The notes beneath the pieces are model-generated. The model had not been told where the DNA came from. It searched no databases and saw only the letters and a list, made by a program, of their open reading frames with translations. Of a stretch of 64,000 nt of DNA, positions 24,843 to 38,310 are shown piece after piece. The first letter of the stretch is position 1, and the number at the start of each line of letters is the position of its first letter. The translations under genes were made by a program, and so were the position numbers. This DNA comes from Hanleya hanleyi (lineage: Eukaryota; Mollusca; Polyplacophora; Lepidopleurida; Hanleyidae), in assembly GCA_036873755.1 (NCBI GenBank), contig JAVTVY010037278.1:1-64000 (forward strand), in the 5' to 3' direction.

Positions 24843-27800
24843 GGTCACAGCTAGCCAATCTCTGCCCTTTCTCCGGTCTATTTTTGGTATCTTGCGTGTG
24901 CTGATCTGAAAACGAGGTTAAATGTAGTTACCAACAAGCATGGCTGAACAAAATAACTGCTACTGGTGGTTGTGCAATACTCCTTCCTATGTCGAACACG
25001 TTAATTAAAAATGTCTGCTGAAATACGCTACCTATCACCAGTTTTACAATAGATTCATAGCCAGGACGGCTTCAGATTAAAATAAAACCTTTCGCTACTG
25101 TCGTCCCGATAAATAAGCTACAATAACGATCGATTCATTTCTCACACACGTGTGTTCTGATCGCTTGTTTTACCTGGCCTAATATTGACATGCCTAGAGA
25201 GAGCACGATTTTCCCCGCTCGTGTGTGTGAACTACTGGCTGAACTTCCTCAGGTTCACGAGTTTCTTCATACTCTATAACCCGTAGATTCCCCCTACAAT
25301 CGTGCCCTAATGAGCGGCGAACATTTCATATCAAACAGCCTCAAATTTATAAAGACTTGTAGCAAGACCGCAGCATTTTCCGGTGATCGCTGTTAAATTA
25401 TTGAATGCTAATTTGAGGTCAAACCGGTGGATTTCCAAGCAATATTTTGGCGGACCATTCTAGATTTCAGTGACGTGTAGCTCAGTGGTCGAACTGGTGC
25501 TTGAATTCCAGATCATTCCTTTGGAATATCAAGTGGAAGAAATTGCTGCCGTTTGCATCATAATTTGATCGGCCGTTCCGGCTGCTTCCTGTATAGGCAG
25601 CTTATATGCCCTTACTTTACCCCCTCCCCCCGTTAACGTACACACATAAATCACTCTTTAAAATATTTGTTCAGCTAAATCCTAATTATTTTCAGTTACT
25701 ATATGTATATCCCTATTTTGAGGCTTAACACGTATAGGATATTTAATCGTACTCTTTCTGAAGCTGAACACGGATACACAGGCGCAGATAAAAATATATA
25801 CCGGTATGTAGGTCAAGTCACACGAGGACATGTTTTTTAATGGTATGCCCACCCTACTTTCGGCTGGTCTATGGTAGCTTATGCGATCAAATTCGTTTCG
25901 AACAGGTGTCGGGATATCATAGAACAATTAACTGAAATAATATAATTTATTAGGGATTAAAATTCCAATGATGTATGTCGACTGCCCCATGTTTACGTTT
26001 ATACGCTGTGCAGGCAATGCGGTAATTAATTGCGGTAATTATTTGAATACCGGTATACAGTTATTTAAAGTAATGTGAAAAATATTGGTCCTAATAGTAT
26101 TTATGGTTATTTATAAGTGTTCTGCATAGATTCGAGATCTTATGCGAGTTTATTTCCCAAAATGAGCTTAAACGTGTTTATGGTGTATCTCCAACTGTGT
26201 AATTAGGACAAACAGGTAAACATACAGGTACACCGTCAGTGTCCTGCTTTTCTCGGACCTTTGTCCGATGACCTTTGTCGGACATGTCAATTTTTAAGTT
26301 CTAACTGATCGATCGCCTCCCGTCTTTCCCGTGGTCCACATCAGCCTAGCCTGATCAATGGGACCCCATCTTCCTGACTGACAGTCTCATTTCCGCGTTT
26401 CCTTATCTATCTAGCATACACTCTCTTCCAAATCTATAGTCGTGCAACTGAGAACAGTTTTATAGATTCACTAGTTCATGATGCACACTTATTTTTATCT
26501 CCCCCGCCAAACTCCTCCGCTTCCTGCATTACTTAAACTTTGCATACACACCATTTAACACAAAAACTACCGGTACTTCCAAGTCCCAAATATCACTGAA
26601 CTGTCTCCAGATCAGATCTAATAGAGCAATACTTAATTCTTATCTGTAACAAACTGTTATCGCTGCAGCTATTGCAGCTCTTTTGAGTTCTACTGATTTT
26701 TTATTAGCAGCCAACCTAATTTCCCGTTGAAATGAAACCATTCCAATTTAAAACCCACACCATGCAATCTGCATATGATATCCAGTGTTTGATTCAATAG
26801 AAAATTAACATAACTGCTATACATACCTTCAGCTAAAATACGAAGATGTCCGTCAAAATTGTGGAAGTTGGTTCTTGACATACGCCTCTGTGGTTCATCC
26901 GCATGTACAGTGCTAAATGTACAGTCTGACGCCAAACCAATAAATTGGTGCTGTAAGAGAAACGCAATGTTATAGAAATTAATAACCCTAGGCCAGTTTG
27001 AAAATAAAGTTTAGAACTATTAACCGCTCTAAAAAGTATCGTTAAACCATCCTGTAAATTTAAATTGCATTTCTGAAGATCGTGCGCGCGGACGGTGGGA
27101 AAGGGAAAATTTTCCTGCAGGATCGACAGCCTCGCATGTGCATGCAGTCTCCTAGAGATGACGATTGAAATGAGCACGACGTATTCGATAGACAGTATAC
27201 GCAGTTTAGGTTAATTACTACTATTCTATAGAATAGAAATTGTATAGACCTTCTATAGTACAGATGTTGACTGTTCAGACCTGTTAAAATTGACTTGCTT
27301 TGAAATCGTGAAACTTTTTAGTATGCACAATATACGATATATGATGGTATACTCCTGCAGGCTAGTTATAATAACTCCCAAGCATGTATCCTCCATAGTT
27401 GAATGATATAAAAATCTGGGAAATTTGAATGAATTTAAACCAACACTCACCACGTCGGAATATGTCCAGCACGCAGGTATACCCAAAAGTGAGATGCGTT
27501 TATAGATTATTCTTTTGCGTGACTTTCTTATATATGATCGTCCCACCAGCCATGCGTGTAATACTTTTCTACCGCTCATCAACCAATAAAAACGAAGACC
27601 AAGAAAAAAAAGTAAATACATCCTTTTAACATCTGAGCAGACTATATATCTGTAATTGTTACTCTAACCTTATGTACTGTTATCCCTCCCTTTATCTCAG
27701 TGACTGGCACAGCGATCGACCCTGACACCGAGAGTAAATTCACTGATGCATGCATGGTTGAGATATAACCTGTTATACCCTATCTACCTCGCCTTAAGGG

Positions 27801-30317
27801 CATTTTAGTCGACGGACTTAAGAGAAGAAATATGTTCCACCCGAGAAAAATACGAAATACATTGATGGAAAGATTTCTATAAATAAAAATATATATGCAA
27901 TAAGATTGACATCGCATATCGTGACATATAAATTTGCATACATTACATACCGGTATTAAGTTTTTTTTTGTAGTTTGATACACTGACATTCAGAATTCTT
28001 GGAGCATAGTATATATATTTACGAGAGATGATACGCTCTAAAAAAACAAAACCTTGCTCTGTACTTAAAAAAAGTCTCATTTTGGTTGATAATGTGAATG
28101 GAAGGGAAAATGGAAAAATTGGCAACCAGGAAATCATTGCCGGGGGTACCGGTACGTTATGACAGTATTGAGATAGTCGCGTACCAATTGTAGACATCGC
28201 CAACCAGTTCCACCGATTCGGAAGACTTCTTTTATAAAATTTTTAAAATACTGTTTAATTATTGTTCTAAGCAGTTGTTTACATGGTGGAGTATCTTCAT
28301 TGGTCAACTCTTGCGGCTAACAATTGGTGGAGTTTTAAAATTTGCAATTTTTACAGATTTGTATGCTCTTTACACGAAGTTGTTTTAACAGACTTTATTG
28401 AAAACCAGCGGACCTGTAAGGAAGCATTTAATTAAATTAGTTAAAAAATCTTGAAATATTAAAAATGCCTCGCATATATAATATCTACTATCATGTTTAT
28501 TCAAAAATGGTTCAAGACCGGTATGAAACGATCAGTCTAACAAATCAAGATGATATATGATAGTGAGGTCCAATTGATGAGCATGGGCTTCAGTTTCACC
28601 CACATACGAGGATACTAGGTGGTCGAACAATATATATACTTTATCAAATTTGCACTGATGGAAATAGATCGTGATCAATGATCATCGATAATTGATAAAA
28701 GTGGGTCAAAACTTGATATACCAGAGGTAAACGTATATATGCGTGATCAGATTGCGTCACTTCTCTCAGAAGACCCATCTTAAACTGTAGCAAAAGTAAG
28801 ATTTACAGGTTTTCCACAATGATGTAGGCCTACCTATAATCTCTAATGGGATGTTTCTCTTGTTAAAGTTTTCATACATGTACCTGAAGTTTGTCATTCG
28901 GTATTGAACAAGTGAGAAATGACTACATTGTAGTCAAAACCTGCGGCAGTGGCAATAATACAGTGAAAGGCATATCAGCGGAGGTAGTGGTAATGGTAGA
29001 AAAAACATCTGCCAGTGTTTTCATGCCCAGGGAAGTAATTTTCAGATTCTAACTCACAATTGTAGGAATTGCCTAATAGGTCTGATACCATATATATATA
29101 TATTCACTTTCCCCGTTCAAAATCCAACGATTTTGACTGGTCCATGCCGTCTATACTGAATTGACAGACGAAGTCACAATTATCGGTTTGGCAATATCTT
29201 GGTATAAGTATCGTGTATGCCAAATTTCAAAACATTCGGTTCAGCCGTTGATTTTTGCAAATCAAAAAGGATTTCAAATATTTGGAATCCAAATAAATTT
29301 CAAGGGTTTAGTCATAGCGCAAAAATCTACGCTCTTCAGTCTCCCTTCTCGCTTACGTTGCCGAGCATAATGGAAAGTTTATATTTCCTTAATTTTCAAT
29401 GAATTTAGTATAAGGTCTATCACTCTGATCTGTGAAACTATGGAATGGGGTTGAAGGCTTTATCAAACTGTCCAAGAGGCATAATGACACTTTTCACTAT
29501 TAAATTAAGGCCTGTGACAGTCTTGATATTCAATTGGACTAATTAATTAAGTTTCTGTATTTGCGTGTCACCTGCAAACTAAATACCTTGACACTATTTT
29601 CCATGCAGAAAGTCAATACCAAGACATTAACTATTTCATTCTTAGGAAATATCATCTCATCTGACAAGTTCAAACTTGCCTTTTCGAAGGTAATTTAAGT
29701 GGAAAATGTCAGGGCTAGTTCACTAAACAAGGTATGTGTGTAAGAGAATGATGTCGAATTCTCCTCTCCTGGAAATCAAGGCCCTAGCTTTTGACAACGA
29801 GGACAAATAGATCGCTTTTATGGTCAGCATCTGCTAATAAATGACGTCCTTCCATTCGTAAAACTGACAAAGTAACGTAAATTTTGTATAGAACCAGTAA
29901 ATTCTAGCAGAAATGGGCTCTGACTTGAGAGAATGATGTCAAATGCAATATGTTTCTGCGCATTGTCTGCTGATACACATAAGTATTGAATTTTCGGAAG
30001 TGATTAATGCTATTCTAAAGGGATTCTGAGTGCGGAAGAGGACGGGAACATCAATACCAGCGAATCAAGGCCCTGGCTTGCGAGAATGAGGATAGAGAGG
30101 CTGTGTTCTGAAAGAGAATCATTCAAAATAGCTATTTGCCAAATGTCATGCAACCGAAAGTGCACAATATAACTGCACGACTGCGAGGTATTGTTCGCGC
30201 ACAGGGGTGTCCAACTCATTAAATACTACATAGTCATTTCTGTCTCTTCGAAGTGGGCTACCATTTGAAATTGTCCGGTAATGAGTGAGTCCATCTGAAT
30301 CCTTTCGTCGGCAAAAT
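24843..30317. other. Repeat-poor intergenic region upstream of Maf
   Basis: No convincing exon, RNA gene or satellite. A stretch at 29,210-29,300 (gtatgccaaatttcaaaaca then ttcggttcagccgttgattt) resembles a phrase common in invertebrate dispersed repeats. Weak similarity between 29,755-29,800 and 30,050-30,100 (atcaaggccctggctt) suggests an old local duplication. The region could hold regulatory DNA for Maf, but nothing in the sequence proves it. Confidence 0.4.
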
Positions 30318-30321
30318 AATC

Positions 30322-30400
30322 ATTCAAGATTCAAGATTTTATTGTACAAACACCAGTCAAAGGCAGAGTACAAAATTTTAAGAGGAATACAACTAGAGAA
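30322..30400 (-). mobile_element. Probable LINE 3' end with (ATCTTGA)n tail
   Basis: On the minus strand the segment reads tttgactggtgtttgtac then aataaaatcttgaatcttga. A short 7 bp tandem tail after AATAAA is typical of CR1/L2-type LINE 3' ends. No coding part is recognisable next to it. Assignment rests on the tail only. Confidence 0.4.
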
Positions 30401-30510
30401 AAAATGGAACAGTGACATGAATATTAATATTTATATATATGTTATATCTGAGAGATATGTTATATTTGAGTGTTACTGTTGATATTAGAACCTTGATTTT
30501 TAGGATTAAA

Positions 30511-31513
30511 GTGCATCAGGGGACTGTTGCCAGCATGTTTCGAGTGGACCTACTTTTGATGATTCTGGTGATTTTTGATTAAAATCACTGGTGATTCTAA
30601 CTTGGGCCGTGCCCATCTTAAAATTGGCAGGATTTCAACTGGGGGTCCAAGAGTTCAGTGCGTGTCTGAGTCCTAATGCATACACTACTTCGTAGGTCCT
30701 CTGACGTTATTCACACTGGGCATGAAGGTGCATTAGGGGACTGTTGCCAGCATGTTTCGAATGGACCTACTTTTGATGAAAATTTCTGGGGATTTTTGAT
30801 TAAAATCACTGGTGATCACTAGAAAATATACAAAACCCGGATCATAGACGAACAATAACAAAACTACGAATCAGCTGTCACAAACTCGAAATAGAGACCG
30901 GTAGGTATAAAAACACCCCAAGATGTGACCGGATCTGTCGCTACTGTACCCAAAATGTAGTAGAAGATGAAGTACACTTCTTGCTATACTGTCCTCGACA
31001 TAACAAACACAGAGATTATATAAACCAAATTATCCACAGTAACCGACTCCCACCCCATCCGGAAATTATAAAAGTTAAATCTATACTAAATCCCCACAGA
31101 GACTGCTTCAAAAATAGGAAGACTGGTACACCAAATGTACCAGTCACGGCTCAACCTTAACCCTCCATCAAAAAACCGGCTGGACACTTCTTAATTAGAG
31201 TTTATACATCAACACACTGGCAACTTCTATGTTATGTCCTAGAATTACTACTAACCCACACTGTTGGTTCAAACCATACTAACTAATAATTACTACGTTG
31301 CTAAAGTACCATAGTAATTATATTGTTTTGTTTGCCATACTTGTACCATTTTACGAGTCGTGCAATAAACATATTGTATATTGTATTGATTCTAACTTGG
31401 GCCGTGCCCATCTTAATATTGGCAGGATTTCAACTGGGGGTCTAAGAGCACAGTGCGTGTCGGAGTCCTAACGCCTACCCTACTTCGTAGGTCCTTTGAC
31501 GTTATTCACACTA
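30511..31513 (+). repeat. ~208 bp direct duplication, second copy interrupted by a LINE
   Basis: Copy 1 (30511-30718) and copy 2 (30728-31513) share gcatcaggggactgttgcca..., tttttgattaaaatcactgg and ttcgtaggtcctctgacgtt, with about 10% differences. Copy 2 is split by a 570 bp insertion at ggtgat|tctaac. Copy 1 is therefore the natural empty site. Nature of the duplicated sequence unknown. Confidence 0.75.
30817..31386 (+). mobile_element. 5'-truncated non-LTR retrotransposon (CR1/L2-like) 3' end
   Basis: The insertion encodes RTITKLRISCHKLEIETGRY followed by a C-x2-C and EDEVHFLLYCPRH motif, the usual C-terminal end of CR1/L2-type LINE reverse transcriptase proteins. Downstream are stops, a 3' UTR and a CAATAAA region ending in attgtatattgtattg. 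A 4 bp duplication TGAT (30813-30816 and 31387-31390) flanks it, read directly by comparison with the empty copy 1. Only the last ~100 codons survive, so it was dead on arrival. Confidence 0.75.
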
Positions 31514-31790
31514 TTCTCATATATAATAATTAACGAAGCAATAATTCATTCCATCGAATATAGTTGCAAATGAATTTCAAACGCGCTTGAAGACAGTATT
31601 GTCATGTGAGATCGGAGGTTGAAAAGAAAAGTGTGGCAGAGATCACACTCTCTTAGCGCATGCGCATTTCAAAAAGTCACAAGAACAAGAACAACAACAA
31701 GAACAACAACGCGAGCCTCCCGTAGACCTGCGTGCCGCAGGTAAAAAAGGGAACAAACACTCTAGTAGACTCCAAGCGTGGATGTCAATA
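31514..31790. other. Unassigned spacer with AAC/AAG-rich run
   Basis: Contains gcgcatgcgca at about 31,658 and a run of aagaacaacaac triplets (31,682-31,712). It leads into the 44 bp satellite. No gene. Confidence 0.4.
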
Positions 31791-33358
31791 TTGGACAGTA
31801 ACCCTTAGTAGACTCCGAACGTGGATGTCGGTGTCGGACCGTAACCCTGCAGTTGACTCCGAACATGGATGTTATATCAGACAGTAATAATCCCAACGTG
31901 GATGTCCAAGTCGAACAGTAACCCTCCAGTAGAATCCGAACGTGAATGTCAATATCGCACTGTAAGCCTCCAGTAGACTGCGAACATGGATGTCAATGTC
32001 GGAACAGTAACCCTTCAGTAGACTCCGAACGTGGATGTCAAATGTCGGACAGTGAACCTCTAGTAGACTCCGCGCGTGGATGTCCATGTCGGACATTAAC
32101 CCTCCAGTAGACCCCGAACGTGGATGTCAATGTCGGAACAGTAACCCTTCAGTAGACTCCGAACGTGGATGTCAGTGTCGGACAGTGAACCTCTAGTAGA
32201 CTCCGAGCGCCGATGTCAATGTCGGACATTAACCCTCCAGTAGACCCCGAACGTGGATGTCAATGTTTGACAGTAACCCTCCAGTAGACTCCGAACGTGG
32301 ATGTCAATGTCGGACAGTAACCCTCCAGTAGACTCCGACCGTGGATGTCAATGTCTGACAGTAACCCTCCAGCAGACTCCGCATGTTTATGTCAATGTCG
32401 GACGGTAACCCCCCACTAGACTCCGAACGTGGATGTCAATGTCGGACTGTAACCCTCCAGTAGACTTCGAACGTGGATGTCAATATCGCACTGTAACCCT
32501 CCAGTAGACTCCGAACGTGGATGTCAATGTCGGACAGTGACCCTTCAGTAGACTCTAAACGTGGATGTCCATGTCGGACAGTAACCCTCCAGCAGACTCC
32601 GCATGTTTATGTCAATGTCGGACGGTAACCCCCCAATAGACTCCGAACGTGGATGTCAATGTCGGACTGTAACCCTCCAGTAGACTTCGAACGTGGATTT
32701 CACTGCGGACAGTAACCCTCCAGTAGACTCCGAAGGTGGATGTCAATGTCGGACAGTGACCCTCCAGTAGACTCTGAGCGTGGATGTCAATGTCGGACAG
32801 TAACCCCCCACTAGACTCCGAACGTGGATGTCAATGTCGGGCAGTAACCCTCCAGTAGACTCCGTATGTTTATGTCAATGTCGGACGGTAACCCCCACTA
32901 GACCTCGAACGTGGATGTCAATGTCGGATTGTAACCCTCCAGTAGACTTCGAACGTGGATTTCACTGCGTACAGTAACCCTCCAGTAGATTCCGAAGGTG
33001 GATGTCAATGTCGGACAGTGACCCTCCAGTAGACTCTGAGCGTGGATGTCAATGTCGGACAGTAACCCTCCACTAGACTCCGAACGTGGATGTCAATGTC
33101 GGACTGTAACCCTCCAGTAGATTCCGAACGGGAATGTCAATGTCGGACAGTAACCCTCCAGTATACTTCAAACATGGATGTCAATGTCGGACGGTAGCCC
33201 TCCAGTAGACTCCGAACGTGGATGTCAATGTCAGACAGTTTCCCTACAATCGACTGCGAACGTGGCTGTCTTTGTCGGTTAGTAACCCTCCAGTAGACTC
33301 CGAACATGGATGCAAATGTCGGGCAGTAACCCTGCAGTGGACTGTGAACGCGGATGTC
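31791..33358. repeat. 44 bp satellite with higher-order variants
   Basis: The unit is GTAACCCTCCAGTAGACTCC followed by gaacgtggatgtcaatgtcg gaca. Marked variants recur at multiples of the unit: the gcatgtttatgtcaatgtcg form at 32,381, 32,601 and (as gtatgttt) 32,863, i.e. 220 and 262 bp apart. That indicates a higher-order repeat of about five or six units. Units continue at 33,624-33,810 after a MITE. Confidence 0.85.
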
Positions 33359-33359
33359 A

Positions 33360-33623
33360 CACAGCCAGAAAAAAGTGATACCTATCACCCCAAAAAGTTG
33401 ACTAGTTAGAGCCACCACCCTTGTTTATGATCACCTTTAAAAATGATGGACATCTCCCCTGACGAGTGATGAGCACTGATTGTAAATTTAGGTCATCACA
33501 GGGTTATGAGGCAAAATCATCACCATTAAAATGAGATGGTCATCACCATTTGAAGGGGATGGCTCGTGGCCGGGCCTGATCACCATAAAAGGGTGATGGG
33601 CAATCACCTTTTTTCTGGCTGTG
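33360..33623. mobile_element. 264 bp MITE in the 44 bp satellite (copy 1)
   Basis: TIRs CACAGCCAGAAAAAAGTGAT and its near-complement (ATCACCTTTTTTCTGGCTGTG less one base) bound the element. The satellite gives the empty site gatgtCAatgtcgg, so the duplication is 2 bp, CA (33358-33359 and 33624-33625). The interior is rich in gtgat/atcac words. No coding capacity. The transposase source is unknown. Confidence 0.8.
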
Positions 33624-34129
33624 CAATGTCGGACAGTAACGCTGCAGTAGACTCCGAACGCGGATATCGATCTCGGGGACAGTAATGCTACGGTACAGTC
33701 CGAACGCGAATGTCAAATTGTGTCGGACAGTAACCCTCCGGTAGACTCGGAACGTAGATGTCAATCTCCGACAGTAACTGCGAACAAAGATGTCCATGTC
33801 GGTTAGTACTTACTGACCAGCCAATATCAATAATTTCACCGTACGGAAAATGGATCTGATATATTGATCGTACAGAAAACTGCTTTGATGTAGTGGCACA
33901 TTTGCACTATAATTCAAGTTAATCCGTGGACTTTGCCGTCTAGCCTCGATGGCAGCAGCAGTCTACCGACACGTGACTGAATGCATGAGCTCCGGTTCGT
34001 TAATCGGTGTGGTTTGCTATGTCGTTAACCAGAACATATTTTAATCGATGATAACTGGACCCAGGATTAATGTGAAAAGTTCGGATTAAACCAATGGTGT
34101 CCAGATCATCGTCGGTGAAACTACAATGT

Positions 34130-34985
34130 ATCCAGAGCATCGTCCATGGAAACAAGTATGATATATATTGATCGCTTGTGGGAACCAGTATGATAACAAG
34201 ATTATCGTCCGTGGAAAAACAATATAATATGAAGACAATTAGTCGTCATAATCCGTGATAAAACACCTACATAAGATTATCATCTGTAGAATACAGCGAT
34301 TTGTAAATGGAAAAGCAACATCTGGTATGTATGAATATATGCTGGTGATATCGTATAGAGACAACCTTCTGTGGAAGCAACTTGTGTGGGTAACGTCGTT
34401 CATGAAAACCATTATGATATCAAGATCATCGTCCGTGGCAACACCTCCCCCCCCCCCCAAAAAAACATTGTCCATGTGGAAAAATATAACAAAGACCATC
34501 GTCTGTGGAAAACTTCTTTGGTAGCTATGAAGGTCATTGTTCGTGGAAACCACTGTGATATCGACGTCCATGAAAAAGTACTGATATCAAAAGCATCGCA
34601 TATGGGAACAAACATGACATGGGGACCATCGTCCGTGGAAACCACCATAATAGGAAGATCTTCATACGTGGGAAAGGAATATATGATATGGAGATAATCT
34701 TCTGTGGATAAACAATATATGATATGGAGATAGGCTCTAATCGTCCGTGTAAAAACAATATAGGATATGGAGATAACCGTCCGCGTAAAACAATATATGA
34801 TATGGAGATAATTTTCCGCGGGAAAAAATATATGATATGGAGATAACCGTCCGCGTAAAACACTATATGATATGGAGATAATCGTCCGGGAAAAAAAACA
34901 ATATATGATATACAGATAATCGTCCATGAAAGACTATATCATACGGAGATAATCGTCCGTGGAAAAAAAGATATGGAATCCGTTC
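34130..34985. repeat. ~35 bp satellite (gatatggagataatcgtccgtgg), block 1
   Basis: Units run atatgatatggagataatcg tccgtggaaaaacaat with period 33-36 bp. Early units (34,130-34,640) are diverged and longer; late ones (34,650-34,975) are regular. Further blocks lie at 37,451-38,310 (in duplication copy 2) and 43,385-44,720. Confidence 0.8.
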
Positions 34986-36680
34986 GCGGATAGTAGTATA
35001 GTCTAAGCATTTAAAGCCGTATTTTCCAGGGAGATGACGGGGAGTTCCACCAGGGCGCGTTGTTTCTCAAGAGACCAAAAACTACCTCCAACACAAGAGA
35101 GCTCCCTGACTCGATCGGGTGTGACCTTGGAGCGGGCAGGATGGAAAAAAATACCTGAAACCATGGGAAGGAAGACTTATAGTAATAAACATAATCTATA
35201 GATGTTGGACGATGTTATTAGGACGAGTCTAGCATCCGTGCGACCCGAGGGTCGAGCGTTTATTGTCCGTATATCTCTGCAAAAAATAAACAAACAAAAA
35301 GGGGATTCCCCTTTGGCATCGATGGTGCTGCCCTCTAGAGGGTGCATGTAAAATGTCTCCAGATACAAAAAACGGAACACGGACTTTACCCTAGAATATA
35401 CTCCTATCGACTCTATCCCATGGGTGTCATATCGGTCCCCCGGGCTTATCGGGGCCTGCCTATCCAGTCAATCGGGTGTTTTCACAGAAATAAATAAATA
35501 AAATAAATAAATAAATAAAATGCAGAATACGGACTCGTACAATATACGGGGAAATGCCTGTATGGGTATAGCTCCATACTGGCTATATGGGGGGAGGGGT
35601 GGTCAAAATTTTGTTGTGGGTGTTACTATGGCTTGTTGGGTCTCGTTTTTCTCGTCTCGCCAAGAAAATCACAATGGGAAGGGTCCCGGAGCGAAACGGT
35701 GAATTTTTTCTAAAAGTACCGGGTAGGTCTGTATATAGGTCCATATAGCCCCATACTGGCTATGGGGGAGGGGGAGGGGGTGGTCAATTTTTTTTTGTGG
35801 GTGTTACTATGGCTTGTGGGGTCTCGTTTTTCTCGTCTCGTCATTTAGAACACAATGGGAAGGGTCCTGGAGCGAAACGGTCAAATTTTTGGAAAAGTAC
35901 CGGGTAGGTCTGTATACAGGCTCAAAAAGCTCCATACTGGCTATATGGGGGTATAGGTTCAACCTGGGAAATTCACACACGTTCATTGTGATATGGTTTG
36001 TTTGTATTTGTTTTTCACGTCTCTTCATTTAGAACACGATGGGAAGAGTTTCGAAGCGAACCGGTGAAATTTTTGGAAAAAGTTCACCGAGGCCTGGGTA
36101 AGCCCATAGGCCTATACTGCATGGCTATGGGGTATAGGTCCATACGGGGTGGACGTTTTGGGATCTAGGTGAGCCCCTAATGATCCTATGGTGTCGTATG
36201 AGGTCTTATTTTGAAGCTCTCGTTGAGGAGCATCCGACTGGACTAATGATTGTAACCCTCCAGTAGACTTCGAACGTGGATTTCACTGCGTACAGTAACC
36301 CTCCAGTAGATTCCGAAGGTGGATGTCAATGTCGGACAGTGACCCTCCAGTAGACTCTGAGCGTGGATGTCAATGTCGGACAGTAACCCTCCACTAGACT
36401 CCGAACGTGGATGTCAATGTCGGACTGTAACCCTCCAGTAGATTCCGAACGGGAATGTCAATGTCGGACAGTAACCCTCCAGTATACTTCAAACATGGAT
36501 GTCAATGTCGGACGGTAGCCCTCCAGTAGACTCCGAACGTGGATGTCAATGTCAGACAGTTTCCCTACAATCGACTGCGAACGTGGCTGTCTTTGTCGGT
36601 TAGTAACCCTCCAGTAGACTCCGAACATGGATGCAAATGTCGGACAGTAACCCTGCAGTGGACTGTGAACGCGGATGTCA

Positions 36681-36944
36681 CACAGCCAGAAAAAAGTGAT
36701 ACCTATCACCCCAAAAAGTTGACTAGTTAGAGCCACCACCCTTGTTTATGATCACCTTTAAAAATGATGGACATCTCCCCTGACGAGTGATGAGCACTGA
36801 TTGTAAATTTAGGTCATCACAGGGTTATGAGGCAAAATCATCACCATTAAAATGAGATGGTCATCACCATTTGAAGGGGATGGCTCGTGGCCGGGCCTGA
36901 TCACCATAAAAGGGTGATGGGCAATCACCTTTTTTCTGGCTGTG
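36681..36944. mobile_element. 264 bp MITE (copy 2, carried by the duplication)
   Basis: Same TIRs, same CA duplication and same length as the copy at 33,360. It was copied with the 3.3 kb block, not inserted independently. Confidence 0.8.
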
Positions 36945-37450
36945 CAATGTCGGACAGTAACGCTGCAGTAGACTCCGAACGCGGATATCGATCTCGGGGA
37001 CAGTAATGCTACGGTACAGTCCGAACGCGAATGTCAAATTGTGTCGGACAGTAACCCTCCGGTAGACTCGGAACGTAGATGTCAATCTCCGACAGTAACT
37101 GCGAACGAAGATGTCCATGTCGGTTAGTACTTACTGACCAGCCAATATCAATAATTTCACCGTACGGAAAATGGATCTGATATATTGATCGTACAGAAAA
37201 CTGCTTTGATGTAGTGGCACATTTGCACTATAATTCAAGTTAATCCGTGGACTTTGCCGTCTAGCCTCGATGGCAGCAGCAGTCTACCGACACGTGACTG
37301 AATGCATGAGCTCCGGTTCGTTAATCGGTGTGGTTTGCTATGTCGTTAACCAGAACATATTTTAATCGATGATAACTGGACCCAGGATTAATGTGAAAAG
37401 TTCGGATTAAACCAATGGTGTCCAGATCATCGTCGGTGAAACTACAATGT

Positions 37451-38310
37451 ATCCAGAGCATCGTCCATGGAAACAAGTATGATATATATTGATCGCTTGT
37501 GGGAACCAGTATGATAACAAGATTATCGTCCGTGGAAAAACAATATAATATGAAGACAATTAGTCGTCATAATCCGTGATAAAACACCTACATAAGATTA
37601 TCATCTGTAGAATACAGCGATTTGTAAATGGAAAAGCAACATCTGGTATGTATGAATATATGCTGGTGATATCGTATAGAGACAACCTTCTGTGGAAGCA
37701 ACTTGTGTGGGTAACGTCGTTCATGAAAACCATTATGATATCAAGATCATCGTCCGTGGCAACACCCCCCCCCCCAAAAAAACACACATTGTCCATGTGG
37801 AAAAATATAACATAAAGACCATCGTCTGTGGAAAACTTCTTTGGTAGCTATGAAGGTCATTGTTCGTGGAAACCACTGTGATATCGACGTCCATGAAAAA
37901 GTACTGATATCAAAAGCATCGCATATGGGAACAAACATGACATGGGGACCATCGTCCGTGGAAACCACCATAATAGGAAGATCTTCATACGTGGGAAAGG
38001 AATATATATGATATGGAGATAATCTTCTGTGGATAAACAATATATGATATGGACATAGGCTCTAATCGTCCGTGTAAAAACAATATAGGATATGGAGATA
38101 ACCGTCCGCGTAAAACAATATATGATATGGAGATAATTTTCCGCGGGAAAAAATATATGATATGGAGATAACCGTCCGCGTAAAACACTATATGATATGG
38201 AGATAATCGTCCGGAAAAAAACCCAGTATATGATATACAGATAATCGTCCATGAAAGACTATATCATACGGAGATAATCGTCCGTGGAAAAAAAGATATG
38301 GAATCCGTTC
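37451..38310. repeat. ~35 bp satellite, block 2
   Basis: Copy of block 1 within the tandem duplication. It directly abuts the left end of element B at 38,317. Confidence 0.8.

Larger units (their letters stand above)
32928..36250 (+). repeat. 3.3 kb tandem duplication, copy 1
   Basis: Copy 1 starts inside the 44 bp satellite (gattgtaaccctcc) and contains satellite units, a MITE (33360), a spacer, the 35 bp satellite and a left-end fragment of element B starting at about 34,993. Its end joins copy 2 with GATTG shared at the junction (microhomology). Identity to copy 2 is very high; differences are mainly homopolymer lengths and scattered single bases. Confidence 0.9.

Noticed and set aside
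34239..34927. Open frames across the ~35 bp satellite
   Set aside because: Tyr/Ile/Ser-rich frames come from the repeat; the same happens in all three satellite blocks.
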